This document shows, one piece after another, positions 37,240 to 46,124 of a DNA stretch of 64,000 bases. How positions within the stretch are numbered: the stretch's first letter is position 1; every line of letters begins with the position of its first letter. Below the pieces are notes generated by a model that was given only the letters and a program-made list of their open reading frames with translations, was not told where the DNA came from and searched no databases. A program made the position numbers and the translations under genes. The stretch covers positions 5,812,326 through 5,876,325 of the forward strand of contig NZ_OZ024668.1 in the NCBI RefSeq assembly GCF_902497775.2. Direction: 5' to 3'. Origin of the DNA: Pseudomonas fluorescens. Its GTDB lineage: Bacteria > Pseudomonadota > Gammaproteobacteria > Pseudomonadales > Pseudomonadaceae.

Positions 37240-37306
37240 TGTAGTTTTACTACAAATGAATCACCATTTCATGCTTTTGAAGTGATCAGGCAGTAGTAAA
37301 ACTACA
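37240..37306 (-). promoter_or_regulatory. Two palindromic operator candidates upstream of aceE
   Basis: A perfect 6-3-6 palindrome TGTAGTTTTACTACA lies at 37240-37254. A second copy in the opposite orientation, AGTAGTAAAACTACA at 37292-37306, has one mismatch in its arms. Their centres are 52 bp apart, close to five helical turns. They lie 111-177 nt upstream of aceE. The form suits a dimeric regulator such as a GntR/FadR-type protein; the regulator itself is not identified. Confidence 0.7.
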
Positions 37307-37512
37307 CAAAAATGGCTCGTGGCCGCTGTTCGGGTTGTGGGAAAAATCGATACCGGTGGTTAAAAACAAGTTAAGAAAAGGTTTGCTGCGATGGTTTCTG
37401 CCATAAAATCAGATTTTTCAGCTATTTCTAACTTTTGTATGACAGTCCAACCGTGGTCCGGGTTCCCCAGTCCGCTCGCTGCCAACCCAATCTCGCCGAT
37501 CAAGGATAGACC

Positions 37513-40449
37513 ATGAGCCTGCCTTTGCTGGCCGAACTGCCGGCCACCCTCACTGCCTTGGTCAGCCGTAACGAGCAATCGTTTCGTGCGGCTGTTGCCC
37601 AGCACCCTGAATTGTCTGTTGCTGACTGGAGTACCGAGCGCTGGGCGCAGTTCGCCCGGGTCTGTGCGGCCAGTGACTTTGCCCTTGAACAGGTGGTACG
37701 TGACCCGGCGATGCTGGTTGATCTGGCTGCCAGTGGTGAACTCGACCGGGCCTTCGCAGCGGGCCAGTTGTGCGAGCAGATCGCTACCGCCAGCCAGGCG
37801 GCCGAGAGCGAGGACGAACTGGCGCGCAACCTGCGTCGCCAGCGCAGCCGCCAGCAAGTGCGGATCATCTGGCGCGACCTGACCCGCCAGGCCGACCTGG
37901 TGCAGACCTGCCGCGACTTGTCCGACCTTGCCGACGCGTGTATCGACCAGGCCTACAACTGGCTGTACCCGCGCCATTGCCAGCAGTTCGGCACGCCGAT
38001 CGGCCATCGCAGCGGCCAGCCGCAGCACATGGTGGTGCTGGGCATGGGCAAGCTGGGCGCGGTGGAGCTGAACCTGTCGTCGGACATCGACCTGATCTTC
38101 GCCTTCCCCGAAGGTGGCGAGACCGAAGGGGTCAAGCGCTCGCTGGACAACCAGGAGTTCTTCACCCGTTTGGGCCAACGCCTGATCAAGGCCCTGGACC
38201 CGATCACCGTCGATGGTTTCGTGTTCCGCGTCGACATGCGCCTGCGCCCTTACGGCTCGGCCGGCGCCCTGGTGCTCAGCTTCAATGCACTGGAGCAGTA
38301 TTATCAGGATCAGGGCCGCGACTGGGAACGCTACGCGATGATCAAGGCGCGGGTAGTGGCGGGCGACCAGGCTGCTGGCGCGCAACTGCTGGATATGCTG
38401 CGGCCCTTCGTTTACCGGCGTTACCTGGACTTCTCGGCGATCGAAGCGCTGCGCACCATGAAGCAGCTGATCCAGCAGGAAGTGCGGCGCAAGGGCATGG
38501 CCGATAACATCAAGCTGGGTGCTGGTGGCATCCGTGAAGTCGAGTTCATCGCCCAGGCCTTCCAGCTGATTCACGGCGGGCGCGACCTGAGCCTGCAGCA
38601 GCGGCCATTGCTCAAGGTGCTGTCGACCCTCGAAGGCCAGGGCTACCTGCCACCGGCGGTGATTGCCGAGCTGCGCGAAGGCTATGAATTCTTGCGCTAC
38701 ACCGAACACGCAATCCAGGCGATTGCCGACCGCCAGACCCAGATGCTCCCGGACGATGCCCTGGACCGCGGGCGCATTGCCTTCATGCTCGGTTTTGCCG
38801 ACTGGCCGAGTTTCCATGCGCAGTTGATGCACTGGCGTGGGCGGATCGACTGGCACTTCCGTCAGGTGATTGCCGACCCGGACGAAGACGAGCATGAAGA
38901 AGGTGAAGTGATCGTCGGCGGTGAATGGCTGCCGCTGTGGGAAGAAGCCCAGAATGAAGAAGCCGCGTGCCGTCAGTTGCAGGACGCCGGTTTCGCCGAC
39001 CCGCAAAAAGCCCTCAAACAACTCGCCGGCCTGCGCGTCAGCCCGCAGTTGCGGGCCATGCAGCGCCTGGGCCGTGAGCGTCTGGATGCCTTTATTCCAC
39101 GTTTGCTGGCCCAGGCGGTGGAGCACGCCGACCCTGACCTGGTGCTGGAGCGGGTGTTGCCGCTGGTCGAAGCGGTCGCCCGGCGTTCGGCGTACCTGGT
39201 GCTGCTCACCGAAAACCCGGGAGCGCTGCGCCGCCTGCTGACCCTGTGCGCCGCCAGCCCATGGATCGCCGAACAGATCACCCGTTTCCCGCTGCTGCTC
39301 GATGAACTGCTCAACGAAGGCCGGCTGTTCAGCCCGCCACAGGCCCCGGAACTGGCGGCCGAGTTGCGCGAGCGGCTGACGCGCATCCCCGAGGACGACC
39401 TCGAACAACAGATGGAAGCCCTGCGCCACTTCAAGCTGGCCCACAGCTTGCGCGTGGCCGCTTCGGAAATCGCCGGCAACCTGCCGTTGATGAAAGTCAG
39501 CGACTACCTGACCTGGCTGGCCGAAGCCATTCTCAACCAAGTGCTGGCCCTGGCCTGGCGCCAGACCGTGAGCCGGCACGGCCAGCCCAAGCGCAGCGAT
39601 GGCAGCCTGTGCGACCCGGGCTTCATTATTGTCGGCTACGGCAAGGTCGGCGGGATCGAGCTGGGTCACGGCTCGGACCTGGACCTGGTGTTCATCCACG
39701 ACGGTGACCCGCAAGCCGAAACCGACGGCGCCAAGCCGATCGACAGCGCGCAGTTCTTTACCCGCCTGGGCCAGCGCATCATTCATCTGCTGACCACCCA
39801 GACCAACTCCGGGCAGCTCTACGACGTGGACATGCGCTTGCGGCCGTCGGGCGCTTCAGGTCTGTTGGTCAGCTCCCTGGGCGCCTTCGAGCGTTACCAG
39901 CAGAACGAGGCCTGGACCTGGGAGCACCAGGCCCTGGTCCGCGCCCGGGTGCTGGTCGGCTGCCCGCAGGTGGGCGCGGCGTTCGAGGCCGTGCGCGCGC
40001 GCATCCTCGGCCAGGCCCGCGACCTGCCCAAACTGCAGGCCGAAGTCAGCGAGATGCGCGCCAAGATGCGCGACAACCTCGGCACCAAGCTCAGCGCTGC
40101 CGGGACGGCGGCCAATGCCTTCGATGCCGGCGTGCCCTTCGATATCAAGCAGGATGCCGGTGGTATCGTCGATATCGAATTTATGGTGCAATACGCCGCT
40201 TTGGCATGGTCTTACGACCATCCGGCACTGCTGCGCTGGACCGACAATATCCGCCTCCTCGAAGAGCTCGAGCAGGCCGGGCTGATGCCCGCCAGCGATG
40301 CCGTGCTGCTGCGCGAGGTGTACAAGGCGTTCCGTTCTGCCGCGCACCGTCAGGCCCTGCAAAAGCAAGCCGGGGTAATCGATGCCGGGCAGTTCGTGCA
40401 GGAGCGCCAGGAGGTGCGGCGGATCTGGGCGCAGCTGGGTTTGACGTGA
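37513..40449 (+). CDS. glnE: Bifunctional glutamine synthetase adenylyltransferase/deadenylase
   Basis: A 978-residue enzyme that adenylylates and deadenylylates glutamine synthetase in response to PII and glutamine. It has two nucleotidyltransferase domains: the deadenylylase centre GMGKLGAVELNLSSDIDLIF (about residues 176-195) and the adenylyltransferase centre GYGKVGGIELGHGSDLDLVF (about 709-728), with regulatory helices between. Start is the ATG at 37513 in a short context after GGATAGACC. It is divergent from aceE and followed after 156 nt by the LPS core operon, the same order as in P. aeruginosa. Confidence 0.97.
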   Translation: MSLPLLAELPATLTALVSRNEQSFRAAVAQHPELSVADWSTERWAQFARVCAASDFALEQVVRDPAMLVDLAASGELDRAFAAGQLCEQIATASQAAESEDELARNLRRQRSRQQVRIIWRDLTRQADLVQTCRDLSDLADACIDQAYNWLYPRHCQQFGTPIGHRSGQPQHMVVLGMGKLGAVELNLSSDIDLIFAFPEGGETEGVKRSLDNQEFFTRLGQRLIKALDPITVDGFVFRVDMRLRPYGSAGALVLSFNALEQYYQDQGRDWERYAMIKARVVAGDQAAGAQLLDMLRPFVYRRYLDFSAIEALRTMKQLIQQEVRRKGMADNIKLGAGGIREVEFIAQAFQLIHGGRDLSLQQRPLLKVLSTLEGQGYLPPAVIAELREGYEFLRYTEHAIQAIADRQTQMLPDDALDRGRIAFMLGFADWPSFHAQLMHWRGRIDWHFRQVIADPDEDEHEEGEVIVGGEWLPLWEEAQNEEAACRQLQDAGFADPQKALKQLAGLRVSPQLRAMQRLGRERLDAFIPRLLAQAVEHADPDLVLERVLPLVEAVARRSAYLVLLTENPGALRRLLTLCAASPWIAEQITRFPLLLDELLNEGRLFSPPQAPELAAELRERLTRIPEDDLEQQMEALRHFKLAHSLRVAASEIAGNLPLMKVSDYLTWLAEAILNQVLALAWRQTVSRHGQPKRSDGSLCDPGFIIVGYGKVGGIELGHGSDLDLVFIHDGDPQAETDGAKPIDSAQFFTRLGQRIIHLLTTQTNSGQLYDVDMRLRPSGASGLLVSSLGAFERYQQNEAWTWEHQALVRARVLVGCPQVGAAFEAVRARILGQARDLPKLQAEVSEMRAKMRDNLGTKLSAAGTAANAFDAGVPFDIKQDAGGIVDIEFMVQYAALAWSYDHPALLRWTDNIRLLEELEQAGLMPASDAVLLREVYKAFRSAAHRQALQKQAGVIDAGQFVQERQEVRRIWAQLGLT

Positions 40450-40605
40450 TACTTCGACCAGGCGGTTCAGGCACCAGGACGCCTGCCACGACCACAGTAC
40501 AGCCCGAGTGGCGTACACTGGTCGATATATAGCCTGAATATAAAGAGGGGAGGCCAGGCTGTTTGCGAACAGTTTGCAGCCTCCCTGATCGTTTCTGGAT
40601 AAAGC

Positions 40606-41655
40606 ATGAGAATTTTGATCATTGGCCCCAGCTGGGTAGGCGACATGGTAATGGCGCAGACCCTGTTCCAGTGCCTGAAGCAGCGTCACCCGGAATGTGT
40701 GATCGATGTGCTGGCGCCCGAGTGGAGCCGGCCGATCCTTGAGCGCATGCCTGAAGTGCGCCAGGCCTTGAGCTTCCCGCTCGGCCATGGCGCGCTGGAG
40801 CTTGCGACGCGCCGGCGTATCGGCAAGTCCCTGGCCGGCCAATACGACCAGGCAATCCTGCTGCCCAACTCGCTCAAGTCGGCGCTGGTGCCATTCTTTG
40901 CCGGCATCCCCAAGCGTACCGGCTGGCGCGGCGAGCTGCGTTTCGGCCTGCTCAACGACGTGCGCAAGCTCGACAAAGCCAAGTACCCGCTGATGATCGA
41001 GCGCTTCATGGCCCTGGCTTATCCGGCTGGCGCCGAGCTGCCGCAGCCGTATCCACGGCCGAGCCTGCAGATCGAAGCACAGAGTCGTGACGCCGCCCTG
41101 GCCAAGTTCGGCCTGAGCCTGGACCGCCCGGTATTGGCGCTGTGCCCTGGCGCCGAGTTCGGTGAAGCCAAGCGCTGGCCGTCGGAGCATTACGCCAAGG
41201 TTGCCGAGACCAAGATTCGCGAAGGCTGGCAAGTCTGGCTGTTCGGCTCGAAGAACGACCACGCCGTCGGCGAGGCCATTCGTGCCCGCCTGATCCCGGG
41301 CCTGCGCGAAGAAGCGACCAACCTCAGCGGCGAGACCTCGCTGGCCGAGGCCATCGACCTGCTGTCGTGCAGCGATGCGGTGGTGTCCAACGATTCCGGG
41401 CTGATGCACGTGGCGGCGGCGCTAAACCGTCCGCTGGTGGCGGTCTACGGCTCGACCTCGCCGGGCTTCACCCCGCCGCTGGCCGATCAGGTCGAAGTGG
41501 TGCGCCTGGGCCTGGAGTGCAGCCCGTGCTTTGACCGTACCTGCCGCTTCGGCCATTACAACTGCTTGCGTCAACTGGAGCCGGAAGCCGTGGAGGCTGC
41601 GCTGCAGCGCCTGAATGGCCCGCGCCTGATCGACGTCATGGCCGAGGTCGACTAA
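40606..41655 (+). CDS. waaF: LPS heptosyltransferase II
   Basis: A 349-residue GT9 glycosyltransferase that adds the second L-glycero-D-manno-heptose to the LPS inner core at the cytoplasmic face of the inner membrane. It begins MRILIIGPSWVGDMVMAQ. The ADP-heptose site includes VLALCPGAEFGEAKRWP and SNDSGLMHVAAALNRPLVAV. It is the first gene of a seven-gene run with overlaps or zero gaps (waaF, waaC, waaG, waaP, three kinase-like genes). The preceding 156 nt contain an AT-rich stretch near 40525-40545 that could hold the promoter. Confidence 0.96.
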   Translation: MRILIIGPSWVGDMVMAQTLFQCLKQRHPECVIDVLAPEWSRPILERMPEVRQALSFPLGHGALELATRRRIGKSLAGQYDQAILLPNSLKSALVPFFAGIPKRTGWRGELRFGLLNDVRKLDKAKYPLMIERFMALAYPAGAELPQPYPRPSLQIEAQSRDAALAKFGLSLDRPVLALCPGAEFGEAKRWPSEHYAKVAETKIREGWQVWLFGSKNDHAVGEAIRARLIPGLREEATNLSGETSLAEAIDLLSCSDAVVSNDSGLMHVAAALNRPLVAVYGSTSPGFTPPLADQVEVVRLGLECSPCFDRTCRFGHYNCLRQLEPEAVEAALQRLNGPRLIDVMAEVD

Positions 41656-42714
41656 GTGCGGGTACTGCTGATCAAGACCTCGTCCCTGGGCGATGTCATC
41701 CACGCGCTGCCGGCGCTGACTGACGCGGCCCGGGCAATCCCCGGCATCCGCTTCGACTGGGTGGTCGAAGAAGGCTTTGCCGAGATCCCCAGCTGGCACC
41801 CGGCGGTGGACAAGATTATCCCGGTGGCCATCCGCCGCTGGCGCAAGAACCTCTGGCAGACCTTCAAGAGCGGCGAATGGCGCCAGTTCAAGCAGCGTCT
41901 GCGCGAGAGCCAGTACGATCTGGTGATCGACGCCCAGGGCCTGGTCAAATCGGCCTGGCTGACCCGCTACGTCAAGGCGCCGGTGGCCGGCATGGACCGT
42001 TACTCGGCCCGTGAAGGGCTGTCGAGCCGCTTCTACGACCGGCGTTTGTCGGTGGAACGCGGCCAGCATGCGGTGGAGCGGGTGCGCCAGCTGTTCGCCC
42101 TGGCCCTGGGCTACAACCTGCCGGCAGGTCTGGGTGATTACGGCCTGGACCTGAACCGTCTGCAATTACCGCCGGCAGCGCCATTCGTGGTGTTCCTGCA
42201 TGGCACCACCTGGGCCACCAAGCACTGGCCGGAAGCCTACTGGCGCCAGTTGGCCGAGCGCCTCGGCCAGCAAGGCCTGCAAGTACGCTTGCCGTGGGGC
42301 AACCCGGCCGAGCAGGCGCGTGCCGAGCGCATCGCCAAGGGCCTGAACAACTGCCAGGTATTGCCCAAGCTCAACCTGGTGGGCGTTGCCCGGGTCTTGG
42401 CCGCAGCCAAGGCCTGCATAGCCGTGGATACCGGCCTGGGCCACCTGGCAGCGGCACTGGATGTGCCGACCCTGTCGCTGTTCGGCCCGACCAACCCGGG
42501 GCTCACCGGTGCCTATGGCAAGTCCCAGGTGCATATCGCCAGCGACTTTGCCTGTGCGCCATGCCTGCAGAAAAAATGTACCTACAAGCCGAGCGCTGAC
42601 GACCAGCGCCGGTTCGATCTCAAACGCGAGTGGCCGCTGTGCTTCACTCGCCTGAATCCCGAGCGTGTGGCGAGCCAATTGCGCGCGTTGCTGCTGGCTG
42701 AGGATGTTCGTTGA
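41656..42714 (+). CDS. waaC: LPS heptosyltransferase I
   Basis: A 352-residue GT9 enzyme that adds the first heptose to Kdo-lipid A. It begins with GTG (MRVLLIKTSSLGDVIHALPA) directly after the waaF stop. Signature segments are VVFLHGTTWATKHWPEAYW and AVDTGLGHLAAALDVPTLSL. Its stop overlaps the waaG start by one base (TGATG). WaaC acts before WaaF in the pathway even though its gene lies second. Confidence 0.96.
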   Translation: MRVLLIKTSSLGDVIHALPALTDAARAIPGIRFDWVVEEGFAEIPSWHPAVDKIIPVAIRRWRKNLWQTFKSGEWRQFKQRLRESQYDLVIDAQGLVKSAWLTRYVKAPVAGMDRYSAREGLSSRFYDRRLSVERGQHAVERVRQLFALALGYNLPAGLGDYGLDLNRLQLPPAAPFVVFLHGTTWATKHWPEAYWRQLAERLGQQGLQVRLPWGNPAEQARAERIAKGLNNCQVLPKLNLVGVARVLAAAKACIAVDTGLGHLAAALDVPTLSLFGPTNPGLTGAYGKSQVHIASDFACAPCLQKKCTYKPSADDQRRFDLKREWPLCFTRLNPERVASQLRALLLAEDVR

Positions 42715-43838
42715 TGCAACTGGCTTTTGTTCTATACAAGTATTTCCCCTTCGGCGGCCTGCAGCGCGACTTCATGCGCATTGCCCTGGAGTGCCAGCGT
42801 CGCGGTCACCAGATCCGCGTCTATACGCTGATCTGGGAAGGTGACGTGCCCGAGGGCTTCGAGGTGCTGGTGGCGCCGGTCAAGGCGCTGTTCAATCATC
42901 GGCGCAACGAGAAACTCAGCGCCTGGATGGAAGCCGACCTGGCCAAGCGTCCGGTTGACTGCCTGATCGGCTTCAACAAGATGCCCGGGCTGGACGTTTA
43001 CTACGCCGCCGATGGCTGCTTCGAAGACAAGGCGCAGAACCTGCGCAACTCGCTGTACCGGCGCTGGGGCCGCTACCGGCACTTTGCCGAGTACGAGCGG
43101 GCGGTGTTCGCCAAGGACGCCAAGACCGAGATCCTGATGATCTCCGAAGTCCAGCAGCCGCTGTTCATCAAACACTACGGCACGCCGAACGAGCGCTTCC
43201 ACCTGCTGCCACCAGGCATCAGCCAGGACCGCCGGGCACCGGCCAATGCCGCCGAGATCCGCGCCGAGTTCCGCCGCGAATTCAACCTTGCAGACGATCA
43301 ACTGCTGCTGGTGCAGATCGGCTCGGGCTTCAAGACCAAGGGCGTCGACCGCAGCCTCAAGGCGCTGGCCGCCTTGCCGTCAGCCTTGCGCAAGCGCACG
43401 CGGCTGATGGTCATCGGCCAGGACGATCCCAAAGTGTTCCAGCTGCAAAGCGCGACCCTGGGCCTGACCGAGCAAGTGCAGTTCCTCAAGGGCCGCAGTG
43501 ATATTCCGCGTTTTCTGCTTGGCGCCGATCTGCTGATTCACCCGGCCTACAACGAAAACACCGGCACCGTACTGCTCGAAGCGCTGGTCGCCGGGCTGCC
43601 GGTGCTGGTCTCGGCCGTATGCGGCTATGCCCATTACATCGCCGAGGCCGACAGCGGTCTGGTGCTTGATGAGCCGTTCGAGCAAGAGCAGCTCAATCAG
43701 TACCTGCAGCGCATGCTCGAAGATGGCTCGGCCCGCGCCGACTGGGCGCGCAATGGCCTGGCGTTTGCCGACACGGCCGACCTCTACAGCATGCCCGAGC
43801 ATGCCGCCGACGTGATCCTGGCGCAGGAGCGCGCATGA
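42714..43838 (+). CDS. waaG: LPS core glycosyltransferase WaaG
   Basis: A 374-residue GT4 glycosyltransferase that adds the first hexosamine or hexose to heptose II of the core. The N-terminal acceptor domain begins MQLAFVLYKYFPFGGLQRDF, and the donor-sugar domain has QIGSGFKTKGVDRSLKAL and the E-x7-E-type motif in NENTGTVLLEALVAGLPVLV. I use the ATG at 42714 that overlaps the waaC stop; a TTG one codon earlier is possible. It overlaps waaP by 4 nt. Confidence 0.95.
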   Translation: MQLAFVLYKYFPFGGLQRDFMRIALECQRRGHQIRVYTLIWEGDVPEGFEVLVAPVKALFNHRRNEKLSAWMEADLAKRPVDCLIGFNKMPGLDVYYAADGCFEDKAQNLRNSLYRRWGRYRHFAEYERAVFAKDAKTEILMISEVQQPLFIKHYGTPNERFHLLPPGISQDRRAPANAAEIRAEFRREFNLADDQLLLVQIGSGFKTKGVDRSLKALAALPSALRKRTRLMVIGQDDPKVFQLQSATLGLTEQVQFLKGRSDIPRFLLGADLLIHPAYNENTGTVLLEALVAGLPVLVSAVCGYAHYIAEADSGLVLDEPFEQEQLNQYLQRMLEDGSARADWARNGLAFADTADLYSMPEHAADVILAQERA

Positions 43839-44641
43839 AACTGATACTGGCTGAGCCGTTCAAGCGCCTGTGGGCCGCGCGCGATGCCTTCGAGGCCGTC
43901 GAGGCCTTGCAGGGCGAGGTGTACCGCGAGCTGGAAGGCCGCCGTACCCTGCGCACCGAAGTCGAAGGCCGTGGCTATTTCGTCAAGATCCACCGCGGCA
44001 TCGGCTGGGGCGAGATCTTCAAGAACCTGTTTACCGCCAAGCTGCCGGTACTCGGTGCCGGCCAGGAATGGCAGGCCATCCAGCGCCTGCACGAAGTCGG
44101 CGTGCCGACCATGACCGCGGTGGCCTATGGCGAGCGTGGCGAAAACCCGGCAACCCAGCATTCGTTCATCGTCACAGAAGAACTGGCGCCGACTGTCAGC
44201 CTCGAAGACTTCAGTATCGACTGGCTCAAGCAGCCGCCGCAGCCGCGCCTCAAGCGTGCGCTGATCGCCGAAGTGGCACGCATGACGGGCATGATGCACC
44301 GCGCCGGGGTCAACCATCGCGACTGCTACATCTGCCATTTCCTGCTGCATACCGACCGGCCGGTGACGGCCGATGACTTCAAGTTGTCGGTCATCGACCT
44401 GCACCGCGCCCAGACCCGGGCGAAAATCTCCCGCCGCTGGCGTGACAAGGACTTGGCCGCGCTGTACTTCTCGGCGCTGGACATCGGCCTGACCCGGCGC
44501 GACAAGTTGCGCTTCCTGCGTGGCTACTTCCAGCAGCCGCTACGCCAGATCCTGGCCGAAGAAGCCGGGCTGCTGGCCTGGTTGGAAGGCAAGGCGCAGA
44601 AGCTCTACGCGCGTAAACAACGGTACGGAGACGCGCTCTGA
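43835..44641 (+). CDS. waaP: LPS core heptose(I) kinase WaaP
   Basis: A 268-residue kinase-fold enzyme that phosphorylates heptose I of the LPS core. In P. aeruginosa the waaP product is essential (established knowledge). The catalytic loop is NHRDCYICHFLLH with the Asp present, and the metal-binding Asp is in LSVIDLHRAQTR. The N-terminal lysine region is GRGYFVKIHRGIGWGEIFKN. It overlaps waaG (ATGA) and the next kinase-like gene (TGATG), so the whole group is translationally coupled. Confidence 0.95.
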   Translation: MKLILAEPFKRLWAARDAFEAVEALQGEVYRELEGRRTLRTEVEGRGYFVKIHRGIGWGEIFKNLFTAKLPVLGAGQEWQAIQRLHEVGVPTMTAVAYGERGENPATQHSFIVTEELAPTVSLEDFSIDWLKQPPQPRLKRALIAEVARMTGMMHRAGVNHRDCYICHFLLHTDRPVTADDFKLSVIDLHRAQTRAKISRRWRDKDLAALYFSALDIGLTRRDKLRFLRGYFQQPLRQILAEEAGLLAWLEGKAQKLYARKQRYGDAL

Positions 44642-45375
44642 TGGCGGGTTGGAAACTGGAGCCTGCCTATCAGGCCCTGGCGACGGATTTTGGCAGTATC
44701 GACGCGGTGTTCGCCCTCAAGGGCGAGCGCCTGACCCACGACCCGCTGAGCGAAGTGATCCGTGTCGAGCGTGACGGGGTCAACTACTACGTCAAGCGTT
44801 ACACCGGTGCCGGCAAAGGCTTGCGTCGCTACCTGGGGCGGCCGCGGATCAAGGCGGAATGGCAGAACCTCAAGCAGTTCGCCAAGTGGGACATTCCCAC
44901 CGCCGAAGTGGTCGCCTTCGGCCTTGAGCGCAATGGCCTGGCCTTTGGCCGTGGGGCGATGATCACCCGCGAGCTGCCGCGCACCGAAGACCTGTCGGCC
45001 CTGGCCGAGCGCAATGATGCGCGCCTGGCCGATCGCGGCTGGGTCGACCACATCAGCCGTCAGCTGGCCCGCCATACGCGGATCATGCATGACCACCACT
45101 TCACCCATAACGACCTGAAGTGGCGCAATCTGCTGGTGGACGACCAGGCCACGCTATTCTTCATCGACTGCCCGACCGGCGATTTCTGGTGGGGCTTCAT
45201 GCTGCGTTACCGCATCACCAAAGACCTGGCGTGCCTGGACAAAGTGGCCAAGTACCACTTGTCCAACAGCCAGCGCCTGCGCTTTTACCTGCAATACCGC
45301 GGGCGCGAGCGTCTGAACGAATCGGACAAGCGCCGCGTTCGTCATGTGGTGACGTTTTTCGAGGGACGCGAATGA
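44641..45375 (+). CDS. LPS kinase-like protein, InaA/WaaP family
   Basis: A 244-residue kinase-fold protein of the InaA/Kdo-kinase group. Kinase landmarks are Lys in VNYYVKRYTGAGKGLRRYL, the catalytic loop FTHNDLKWRNLLVD with Asp and Asn, and the metal Asp in LFFIDCPTGDFWWG. All residues needed for phosphotransfer seem present. It starts on the last base of the waaP stop and overlaps the next gene by 4 nt. By position it corresponds to one of the accessory core kinases of the P. aeruginosa core cluster (the wapP group); I do not assign the name firmly. The likely substrate is another core heptose position. Confidence 0.85.
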   Translation: MAGWKLEPAYQALATDFGSIDAVFALKGERLTHDPLSEVIRVERDGVNYYVKRYTGAGKGLRRYLGRPRIKAEWQNLKQFAKWDIPTAEVVAFGLERNGLAFGRGAMITRELPRTEDLSALAERNDARLADRGWVDHISRQLARHTRIMHDHHFTHNDLKWRNLLVDDQATLFFIDCPTGDFWWGFMLRYRITKDLACLDKVAKYHLSNSQRLRFYLQYRGRERLNESDKRRVRHVVTFFEGRE

Positions 45376-46124
45376 CTGATTTTCTCGCCAGTGCCGACAT
45401 GGCACTGCTTGAGCGCCATGGTCTCAACGGTTTCGACCAGCTCTGGGCCCTGCAGCTCGATGCGGTGGATGAGCCCAATACCGGCCGAGGTGGCTGGAGC
45501 AGCGTCTATCGCCTGGAGCTTGAAGGCAAAGGCTACTACCTCAAGCGCCAGAGCGACTACCTGACCCGAACCCTGCACCGGCCGTTCGGCGAGCCGACCT
45601 TCGCCCGTGAGTTTCGGAATATCAGCCGCTACCAGAAGCTCGGCATTCCTGCTTTGCAGGCGGTGTACTACGGCGAGCGCAAGGTTGAAGGCGAGCGCCG
45701 GGCGATCCTCATGACCCGCGCCCTGGATGACTGGAACGACCTCGACAGCCTGTTGGCGCAGTGGCCGCAGCTGGACATCGGTCAGCGTCAGGGCATCCTG
45801 CGCGCCTGCGGGCAGCTGGCGCGCACCCTGCACGCGGCCAACCAGGTGCATGGCTGCTTTTACCCCAAGCATATCTTCCTGCGTACCCGTAGCGACGGCT
45901 GGCTGGCGCAACTGATCGACCTGGAGAAAACCCGGCCGCTGCTGCTGGGCATGCGCGACCGGCTCAAGGACCTTGAGCCGCTGTTGCGCCGGGCGCCGAT
46001 CTGGAGCGAAGCTGAAGTGCGGGTGATGCTCTCGTCCTACCTGGACCAGCCCACCGACAGTCCGTTGGTTGATACCTGGCTGCAGCGCCTGACGCGCCGC
46101 CGCCGTGAGAAAGAGGCTCGCTAA
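45372..46124 (+). CDS. WaaP/InaA-fold protein with altered catalytic loop
   Basis: A 250-residue member of the same fold. The N-terminal lobe has GKGYYLKRQSDYLTRTLH, similar to WaaP. The catalytic-loop position reads QVHGCFYPKHIFL, where WaaP has NHRDCYICHFLL; the general-base Asp appears replaced by Cys. The metal-binding Asp seems kept in LIDLEKTRP. It may be a pseudokinase, a scaffold, or an enzyme with unusual chemistry. Start is the ATG at 45372 overlapping the previous stop (ATGA); a longer open frame begins at 45120 but overlaps the neighbour fully and lacks kinase features. It overlaps the next gene by one base. Confidence 0.85.
   Translation: MTDFLASADMALLERHGLNGFDQLWALQLDAVDEPNTGRGGWSSVYRLELEGKGYYLKRQSDYLTRTLHRPFGEPTFAREFRNISRYQKLGIPALQAVYYGERKVEGERRAILMTRALDDWNDLDSLLAQWPQLDIGQRQGILRACGQLARTLHAANQVHGCFYPKHIFLRTRSDGWLAQLIDLEKTRPLLLGMRDRLKDLEPLLRRAPIWSEAEVRVMLSSYLDQPTDSPLVDTWLQRLTRRRREKEAR

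Noticed and set aside
45120..45371. Long N-terminal extension of the altered kinase gene
   Set aside because: It fully overlaps the preceding kinase gene in another frame; the ATGA overlap at 45372 is the natural start.
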